Assembly: GCA_963630635.1 (NCBI GenBank)
Contig: CAVGOA010000061.1
Coordinates: 1-11,437, forward strand
DNA length: 11,437 nt
Direction of reading: 5' to 3'
From: Paratractidigestivibacter sp963630635
GTDB taxonomy: Bacteria > Actinomycetota > Coriobacteriia > Coriobacteriales > Atopobiaceae
The notes below the pieces were generated by a model. The model saw only the letters and a list, made by a program, of their open reading frames with translations. It was not told where the DNA came from and did not search any database. Positions 6,827-11,437 of this stretch are shown one piece after another (the first letter of the stretch is position 1; each line of letters opens with the position of its first letter). Made by a program: the position numbers and the translations under genes.

Positions 6827-6901
6827 TGGCAGGGGTAGAAGGATTCGAACCCTCATTGACGGCACCAAAAACCGCTGTCCTAACCATTGGACGATACCCC
6901 T
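6827..6901 (-). tRNA. tRNA-Gln (anticodon TTG)
   Basis: The full cloverleaf can be drawn over 75 bases including an encoded CCA. The acceptor stem AGGGGTA pairs fully with TACCCCT, the discriminator is G, and the D stem is GTCC/GGAC. The anticodon stem GCGGT/GCCGT has wobble pairs at both ends around loop TTTTGGT, with TTG at positions 34-36 and U33 in place. The variable loop is CAAT, and the T arm GAGGG/CCTTC carries loop TTCGAAT. Anticodon TTG reads CAA and, by wobble, CAG. It is a single gene with its own promoter and terminator, convergent with the upstream operon and divergent from glmU. Confidence 0.97.
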
Positions 6902-6912
6902 GTGCGCAGCCC

Positions 6913-6943
6913 ATTGTAACAGCAACCACCCGTCCTTTGGCAA
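6913..6943 (-). promoter_or_regulatory. Promoter of tRNA-Gln
   Basis: The minus strand has TACAAT (6913-6918) as -10 and TTGCCA (6938-6943) as -35, separated by 19 bases, slightly longer than the optimum. Transcription would start about five bases before the mature tRNA 5' end, a short leader typical of tRNA genes. Confidence 0.6.
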
Positions 6944-7060
6944 CCCTGAGTTTTTTACGCATCGCTTACCTAGAATTGACATCGCCCCCACGAACGGCCC
7001 TCAGTGCGTTAAACTGGGAATGTTTTGCTGGGACTTACGCTCACTGGAGGCTGTAGACAC

Positions 7061-8452
7061 ATGTCCATGACCGCGATCGTCCTCGCCGCGGGCGAGGGTA
7101 CGCGCATGAAGTCCCGTCACCCCAAGGTTATGCATAAGCTTCTTGACCGTCCGCTCGTCTCCTGGGTCACGCGCGCCGCGCGCCGTGCCGGAGCCGAGCG
7201 GATCGTCGTTGTTGTAGGCAACGGCGCCGAAGAAGTGCGCGCTCACCTGGCCCAAGAGCCGGATGTCGAGTGCGTCGAGCAGACCGAGCGCCTGGGTACG
7301 GGCCACGCAACGCGCGTCGCAATCGAAGCCGCCGGAATCACTTCCGGCCCCGTCGTCATTCTCAACGGAGACTTGCCCCTGGTTGAGCCGGCGACCATCA
7401 GCGCCTTTGCAGACGCCGTTAGCGATGGCACCCACGCGGCAGCCATCCTCACCTGCACCCCGCCCGACCCCTTTGGCTACGGCCGCGTCGAGCTGGCTGC
7501 CGACGGCAGCGTCACTCGCATCATCGAGCAGAAAGACTGCACGCCCGAGCAAGACGCCAACCTGCTGGAGTGCAACGCCGGCTGCTACGCGTTTGACGGC
7601 GCTCTTCTCGCCGCCCACATTGGCGAGATTGGCTGCGACAACGCTCAGAGCGAGTACTACCTGCCCGACATGGTCGAGATCCTTCGCAACCACGGCCACG
7701 CGACGACCATCACCCACTGCGCCGATTACGTCGAGGGCCTGGGCGTGAACTCCCGCATCCAGCTGGCCGAGCTCACCGCCTTGGCACAGGAGAAGATCAA
7801 CCGCGGCCTCATGGCCGAGGGTGTCACGATGCTCGACCCCAAGACCGTGTGGGTTGGCCCCGACGTGCAGGTTGGCCGCGACACCGAGCTTCTCCCCATG
7901 ACCATGCTCATGGGCGAGACGACCGTTGGCGAGAGCTGCGTCCTGGGCCCCAACACCCGCCTTACCAACTGCACGGTTGGCAACAACACCGTGCTAGAAG
8001 AGACCGTGGGCACCGACGTCACCATCGACGACGATGTGACCTGCGGCCCGCGCGCCTACCTGCGCGGAGGTGCCCACGTCAAGTCGGGCGCGCACATTGG
8101 CACCCACGTCGAGCTCAAGAACACCGTGGTGGGCCACGGCTCTAAGGTCCCCCACCTCTCCTATATTGGCGACTGCCAGATGGGCGACCGCGTCAACATT
8201 GGCGGCGGCTCGATCACCTGCAACTACGACGGGGTCCACAAGAGCCGTACCACCATTGGCGACGATGTCTTTATTGGCTCGGACACCATGATGGTCGCCC
8301 CCGTCACCATTGGAGACGGCGCAATTACCGGCGCCAGCTCCTGCATCACCCGCGACGTTCCCGCCGATGCCCTGGCGATCGAGCGCAGCACCCAAAACAT
8401 TGTCGAAGGCTATGCCAGCAAGCGCCTTGCGCGCCTCAAGAAAGAGGACTAA
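7061..8452 (+). CDS. glmU: Bifunctional N-acetylglucosamine-1-phosphate uridyltransferase / glucosamine-1-phosphate acetyltransferase
   Basis: This 463-residue cytoplasmic enzyme makes UDP-GlcNAc, the precursor of peptidoglycan and other envelope glycans, by acetylating glucosamine-1-phosphate and then transferring UMP. The N-terminal nucleotidyltransferase half shows LAAGEGTRMKS...PK (8-22, K22), LGTGHA at 78-83 and NGDLPL with D104. The C-terminal half (about 255-446) is a left-handed beta-helix of hexapeptides, with the acetyltransferase segment KVPHLSYIGD (catalytic His probably H365) and GGGSITCNYDG. Length is normal. ATG 7061 is preceded ten bases earlier by CTGGAGG; an upstream in-frame TTG at 7025 lies before that site and is rejected. 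A second ATG two codons on (7067) is less well spaced. It is followed three bases later by prs, so the two are co-transcribed. Confidence 0.97.
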   Translation: MSMTAIVLAAGEGTRMKSRHPKVMHKLLDRPLVSWVTRAARRAGAERIVVVVGNGAEEVRAHLAQEPDVECVEQTERLGTGHATRVAIEAAGITSGPVVILNGDLPLVEPATISAFADAVSDGTHAAAILTCTPPDPFGYGRVELAADGSVTRIIEQKDCTPEQDANLLECNAGCYAFDGALLAAHIGEIGCDNAQSEYYLPDMVEILRNHGHATTITHCADYVEGLGVNSRIQLAELTALAQEKINRGLMAEGVTMLDPKTVWVGPDVQVGRDTELLPMTMLMGETTVGESCVLGPNTRLTNCTVGNNTVLEETVGTDVTIDDDVTCGPRAYLRGGAHVKSGAHIGTHVELKNTVVGHGSKVPHLSYIGDCQMGDRVNIGGGSITCNYDGVHKSRTTIGDDVFIGSDTMMVAPVTIGDGAITGASSCITRDVPADALAIERSTQNIVEGYASKRLARLKKED

Positions 8453-8455
8453 CCA

Positions 8456-9454
8456 ATGTACGAGAACCTGTCTGATCCCATGGTCGTCAACAAAGAGATC
8501 AAGCTCTACTCCGGCACCGGCAACCTGCCCCTTTCCCAGAAGATCGCCGATATCCTGCACCTCGAGCTGCAGGGCCTGACCATCGAGAAGTTCGCCAACG
8601 GCGAGATTTACGCCCGCTTCAACGAGTCCGTGCGCGGCGACGACGTCTACTTCATCCAGACCCTGGCCGGCACCAACGTCAACGATCTGCTGATGGAGGT
8701 CCTCATCGTCTGCGACGCCGCTAAGCGCGCCAGCTGCTCGAAGTTCATCGCCGTCATCCCCCACTACGGCTACGCCCGCCAGGACCGCAAGGCCGCCCCG
8801 CGCGAGCCCATCACCGCGCGCCTGGTCGCCAACCTGCTCGAGGCCGCCGGCGTCGACCAGGTGATTACCGTTGACCTGCACCAGGGCCAGATCCAGGGCT
8901 TCTTTGACATCCCCGTGACCCACCTCACCGCCCTCTTCCTGCTGGGCGACTACTTCAAGAAGAACAAGGACTTCGACTGGTCCAACACCGTCGTGGTCTC
9001 GCCCGACATGGGCCGCGCCAAGGCCGCCAAGAAGCTCTCTGATTACCTGGGCTGCGATTTGGCCATCGCCCACAAGGGTCGCCCCAAGCACAACGTGGCC
9101 GAGGTCATGGGCATCATCGGCGACATCAAGGGCAAGACCTGCATCGTCAACGACGACATGATCGACACCGCCGGCACCCTGTGCGGCTCGGTCAAGAAGC
9201 TCAAGGAGATGGGCGCTGGCGACATCTACGTGTGCGCCACCCACGGCATCTTCTCGGGCCCGGCCATCGAGCGCCTGAATGAGGCCCCCATCGAGGAGTG
9301 CGTCGTGACCGACGTCATCCCCTGCGAGGTCGCCAACGCCGAGGGCTCCAAGATCCGCTCGATCAGCATGGCCAACGAGCTGGCCGAGGCCATCTACAGC
9401 GTCTACACCAACAACCCCGTCTCTGACATCTTTGGCGGCGGGCTGAACCTGTAA
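8456..9454 (+). CDS. prs: Ribose-phosphate pyrophosphokinase (PRPP synthetase)
   Basis: This 332-residue cytoplasmic enzyme transfers pyrophosphate from ATP to ribose-5-phosphate, giving PRPP for nucleotide, histidine, tryptophan and NAD synthesis. Signatures are FANGEIYARFNESVRGDDV in the N-terminal half, the catalytic loop PHYGYARQDRKAAPREPI, VDLHQGQIQGFF, and the PRPP-binding loop NDDMIDTAGT (D233, D234, D237, T241). The residue before the Asp pair is Asn where Val or Ile is usual, a mild oddity. It is about 12-15 residues longer than many family members, mostly at the N-terminus. The Shine-Dalgarno (AGAGGA) lies within the last codons of glmU, three bases separate the genes, and the glmU-prs pair is a common bacterial arrangement. 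Confidence 0.97.
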   Translation: MYENLSDPMVVNKEIKLYSGTGNLPLSQKIADILHLELQGLTIEKFANGEIYARFNESVRGDDVYFIQTLAGTNVNDLLMEVLIVCDAAKRASCSKFIAVIPHYGYARQDRKAAPREPITARLVANLLEAAGVDQVITVDLHQGQIQGFFDIPVTHLTALFLLGDYFKKNKDFDWSNTVVVSPDMGRAKAAKKLSDYLGCDLAIAHKGRPKHNVAEVMGIIGDIKGKTCIVNDDMIDTAGTLCGSVKKLKEMGAGDIYVCATHGIFSGPAIERLNEAPIEECVVTDVIPCEVANAEGSKIRSISMANELAEAIYSVYTNNPVSDIFGGGLNL

Positions 9455-9484
9455 GGTTTAGCGAGACGGGCAAACGGCTTTGAC

Positions 9485-9500
9485 GGTACAACGTTGTACC
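9485..9500. promoter_or_regulatory. 16-bp perfect palindrome, candidate operator
   Basis: GGTACAACGTTGTACC is its own reverse complement over all 16 bases, 31 bases after the prs stop. It abuts TTGACG (9480-9485), a -35-like hexamer, but no convincing -10 follows at the right distance. A dimeric regulator site upstream of pth is plausible. I do not recognise the motif. Confidence 0.45.
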
Positions 9501-9530
9501 AACCGGCCGTGCGCACGAAACAGCAATCCC

Positions 9531-9566
9531 AAACGAGGCCGTCTTTGCGCGGCCTCGTTTCTTATC
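9531..9566 (+). terminator. Terminator-like hairpin between prs and pth
   Basis: AAACGAGGCC and GGCCTCGTTT form a perfect 10-bp stem around a 10-base loop (9541-9550), followed by the weak T-tract CTTAT. Together with the stem's own TTT end it could terminate the glmU-prs transcript. It sits only 20 bases before the pth start and directly before its ribosome binding site, so partial read-through or attenuation is also possible. Confidence 0.6.
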
Positions 9567-9580
9567 GAGAGGAGCCACAC

Positions 9581-10150
9581 ATGGCCCAAGCTGCGACGAT
9601 TCGCATCGTCTGCGGATTAGGCAACCCCGAGCCGCGCTACGAGCACACCCGCCACAACGCCGGCTTTGCCACCGTCGACGCCCTGGCCGCGTCCTGCGGC
9701 GTGCGCTACTGGAAAAGCGAGGCCGGGGCAGACGTCGCCTCAATCGAGTGGCGCGGTGCAGACGGCGAGAAGCGCGAGGTTCTTCTCGCCAAGCCCATGA
9801 GCTACATGAACACGAGCGGCGGACCCCTGTCCAAGCTGGGCCGCGCCCACAAGGTGGCCCCGGCCCAGATCCTGGTGATCCACGACGAGGTAGACCTTGA
9901 GGCGGGGACCGTACGCCTTAAGGTGGGCGGCGGCCTTAACGCCCACAACGGCCTGCGCTCCATCGCCGACAAGCTGGGCACCCGCGACTTCTGCCGCCTG
10001 CAGTTTGGGATTGGCCGCCCGCCAGGAAAGATGCCCGTGGCCGATTACGTCCTACGCGAGCTTAAGGGCAACTACCTGGACGACTTTGAGATTTGCGTGC
10101 AGGACGCCGCCGCGCTTTGCAAAGAAATTCTCACCAACGGCGCAAAATAG
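9581..10150 (+). CDS. pth: Peptidyl-tRNA hydrolase
   Basis: This 189-residue cytoplasmic enzyme cleaves the ester bond of peptidyl-tRNAs dropped by ribosomes, recycling tRNA. Family landmarks are present: GLGNPEPRYEHTRHNAGF with N15 and the catalytic H25, KPMSYMNTSGG, VIHDEVDL with D102, HNGLRSI with N123, and RLQFGIGRP. The glycine-rich stretch before HNG reads GGGLNA where GGGxGG is usual, a conservative-looking variation. Length is typical. The start is ATG 9581 because AGAGGAG lies six bases upstream; longer in-frame extensions would run back through the hairpin at 9531-9560. The gene stands alone between two gaps of over 120 bases, so it may have its own control or depend on read-through from prs. 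Confidence 0.96.
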   Translation: MAQAATIRIVCGLGNPEPRYEHTRHNAGFATVDALAASCGVRYWKSEAGADVASIEWRGADGEKREVLLAKPMSYMNTSGGPLSKLGRAHKVAPAQILVIHDEVDLEAGTVRLKVGGGLNAHNGLRSIADKLGTRDFCRLQFGIGRPPGKMPVADYVLRELKGNYLDDFEICVQDAAALCKEILTNGAK

Positions 10151-10168
10151 CCGCTGGCCGCAACGCCC

Positions 10169-10197
10169 TACCCCGCCCTCGCGGCGCGGGGTACAAT
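10169..10197 (+). promoter_or_regulatory. Candidate -10 box overlapped by an inverted repeat, upstream of nfnA-like gene
   Basis: TACAAT (10192-10197) is a good -10 hexamer 85 bases before the next start codon. Its first two bases are the end of the right arm of an 8-bp inverted repeat, TACCCCGC (10169-10176) and GCGGGGTA (10186-10193). No clear -35 is seen. The repeat could be an operator covering the promoter or a weak terminator for pth, although no T-run follows. Confidence 0.4.
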
Positions 10198-10282
10198 GAC
10201 TAAGTTTATGGACGCCCGCGCCGGTTCGGGGGAATCGCCGCAGCGCCCAATTGTTCGAGAATCGCAGGAGAGGAGTTCGTTG

Positions 10283-11125
10283 ATGTACAAGATCCTCGAC
10301 AAGACGCAGTTCTCCGAGAAGGTGTTCAAGTTCCGCATCGAGGCGCCCCAGATGGCCAAGCACGCACACGCCGGCCAGTTCCTCATGGTGCGCGCCAACG
10401 AGACGGGCGAGCGCGTGCCGTTCACCCTGGCGGGCTGGAACCCCGAGGAGGGTTGGGTCGAGTTCATCTTCATGGTGATCGGCAAGACCACCCAGATGTT
10501 GTCCACCTACGAGGCGGGCGACTCCATCAAAGATGTAACCGGTCCCTTGGGCCAGCCCACCGAGATGGGCGAGGGCCCCTGCGCCGTTATTGGCGGCGGC
10601 GTTGGCCTGGCCATCGCCTTCCCGGTTGCCAAGCACCTGGTCGAGACGGGCCACGAGGTCCACGCCATCATGGGCGCGCGCACCAAGGACCTGCTGCTTC
10701 TTGAGGACCAGTTCCGCGACCTTCTGGACGACGACCACATCCACATCACGACCGACGACGGCTCCTACGGTGAGCAGGGCGTCGTTACCGTGCCGCTCGA
10801 GCGCCTGCTGCAGGAGAAGGCCGTGACCCAGGTCTTCTGCGTGGGTCCTGTTCCCATGATGAAGTTCTCGGCCATGACCGCCGAGAAGTACGACACGCCC
10901 ATCGTGGCCAGCCTGAACCCCATCATGGTCGACGGCACCGGCATGTGCGGCTGCTGCCGCGTCGAGGTCGACGGCAAGACCAAGTTCGCCTGCGTCGACG
11001 GCCCCGATTTCGACGCCACCAAGGTCGACTGGAACGACCTTCGCGCGCGCCAAGCCGCGTACCGCACCGAGGAGGGCCAGTCCCTCAAGGCCTATGAGGA
11101 GGCGAACTGCGCATGCCACAAGTAA
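10283..11125 (+). CDS. nfnA: FAD/[2Fe-2S] subunit of NfnAB-type ferredoxin:NADP oxidoreductase (sulfide dehydrogenase-like)
   Basis: This 280-residue protein belongs to the ferredoxin-NADP reductase superfamily branch shared by NfnA, SudB and PyrK. The FAD barrel fills about residues 1-95 with RVPFT (44-48), a dinucleotide-binding loop IGGGVGLA lies at 103-110, and CVGPVPMM is at 186-193. A C-terminal [2Fe-2S] site is formed by VDGTGMCGCC...FAC (D217, C222, C225, C237; C224 is extra). It probably partners the next gene, whose start overlaps it by 13 bases, to couple NADH and reduced ferredoxin to NADP+ (electron bifurcation or confurcation), as in characterised Nfn complexes. Older databases call it a sulfide dehydrogenase or glutamate synthase-associated subunit. 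ATG 10283 follows GGAGAGGAG by seven bases; upstream in-frame starts (10196, 10280) lack that spacing. The function is inferred from the family and the pairing. Confidence 0.88.
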   Translation: MYKILDKTQFSEKVFKFRIEAPQMAKHAHAGQFLMVRANETGERVPFTLAGWNPEEGWVEFIFMVIGKTTQMLSTYEAGDSIKDVTGPLGQPTEMGEGPCAVIGGGVGLAIAFPVAKHLVETGHEVHAIMGARTKDLLLLEDQFRDLLDDDHIHITTDDGSYGEQGVVTVPLERLLQEKAVTQVFCVGPVPMMKFSAMTAEKYDTPIVASLNPIMVDGTGMCGCCRVEVDGKTKFACVDGPDFDATKVDWNDLRARQAAYRTEEGQSLKAYEEANCACHK

Positions 11126-11437
11126 ACGGTCGCTTTGTCCCCGACATGAAGTCGCCGCGCACCCCCGACAACGAGGAGCCGGCCGCCGAGCGCGCCTGCG
11201 ACTTCCGCCCCGTCGACAAGGGCTTCACCGAGGAGATGGCTCTGGCAGAGGCCGAGCGTTGCATGGACTGCAAGCGCCCCTTCTGCGTCGAGGGCTGTCC
11301 CGTCAACATCAACATCCCCAAGTTCATCGAGCAGATTCGCGCCAAGAACTACGGCGGCGCCCTGGACATCATTCGCGAGGAGTCCATGCTGCCCGCCATC
11401 TGCGGCCGCGTGTGCCCGCAGGAGAACCAGTGCGAGG
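11113..11437 (+). CDS. nfnB: NfnB / glutamate synthase small-subunit-like oxidoreductase, N-terminal part
   Basis: Only the first 108 codons are in the window; the gene continues past the right edge. Visible is the N-terminal Fe-S domain of the GltD/NfnB family: C50, C53, C58 and C62 (CxxC...C...CP) followed by CGRVCPQENQC with C97, C101 and C107, ligands for two [4Fe-4S] clusters. FAD and NADP(H) binding domains should follow outside the window. The start ATG 11113 overlaps the end of the preceding gene by 13 bases and has GAGGAGG ten bases upstream, indicating coupled translation. Pairing with an NfnA-like subunit favours NfnB over a genuine glutamate synthase small subunit, which would be next to a large GltB subunit, but that cannot be excluded here. 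Confidence 0.88.
   Translation, partial: MPQVNGRFVPDMKSPRTPDNEEPAAERACDFRPVDKGFTEEMALAEAERCMDCKRPFCVEGCPVNINIPKFIEQIRAKNYGGALDIIREESMLPAICGRVCPQENQCE

Noticed and set aside
6976..6981. TTGACA upstream of glmU as a -35 box
   Set aside because: It is a perfect hexamer, but 16-18 bases downstream there is only CCCTCA/CCTCAG. The nearest -10-like sequence (TAAACT, 7010-7015) is 28 bases away. The glmU promoter is left unassigned.
7994..9244. Long minus-strand open frame (416 codons) across glmU and prs, with similar ones at 5789-6754 and 10052-11119
   Set aside because: They lie opposite well-supported genes, have low-complexity Ala/Gly/Val/Asp-rich translations and no ribosome binding site.

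Overview
The window looks like chromosomal DNA from a high-GC, Gram-positive-type anaerobe of the Coriobacteriia, most likely Collinsella or a close relative. This is inferred from the strong G/C bias at third codon positions, the pairing of a CwlM-like peptidoglycan-binding protein with housekeeping genes, an NfnAB-type redox module, and a large surface protein of a style common in gut anaerobes. No 16S rRNA or other decisive marker is present, so the genus is a guess. I see no phage, IS element, CRISPR array or defence system.

Left third (1-3182, minus strand): one very long gene fills this part and runs off the left edge. It encodes a secreted protein with a signal peptide, two copies of a roughly 320-residue module (a Cys/His motif followed by right-handed beta-helix rungs of the GGSITGN type), then YDG-type immunoglobulin-like repeats. 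Its C-terminus, and so its anchoring mode, lies outside the window. Its first module is visibly more AT-rich than the rest.

Divergent intergenic region (3183-3664): this lies between the surface gene and galE. It carries a nested 141-bp palindromic element with perfect 28-bp outer arms, plus weak candidate promoters on each side.

Middle (3665-6748, plus strand): a probable operon of galE (UDP-hexose 4-epimerase), a trans-polyprenyl diphosphate synthase and a signal-peptide-less protein with two peptidoglycan-binding repeats resembling CwlM. Facing it on the minus strand is a tRNA-Gln(TTG) gene with its own promoter and a strong terminator.

Right part (7061-11437, plus strand): glmU and prs are 3 bases apart, then pth, then an overlapping pair encoding the FAD/[2Fe-2S] and (partial) Fe-S/glutamate-synthase-like subunits of an NfnAB-type ferredoxin:NADP transhydrogenase. 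The gaps on either side of pth hold a 16-bp perfect palindrome, a terminator-like hairpin, and an inverted repeat overlapping a -10 box.

Together the plus-strand genes supply envelope and nucleotide precursors (UDP-sugars, UDP-GlcNAc, polyprenyl diphosphate, PRPP), peptidyl-tRNA recycling and NADPH/ferredoxin balance. Most are ordinary core genes. The parts that merit a second look are the modular surface protein, the nested palindrome, the CwlM-like protein and the Asn gatekeeper of GalE.
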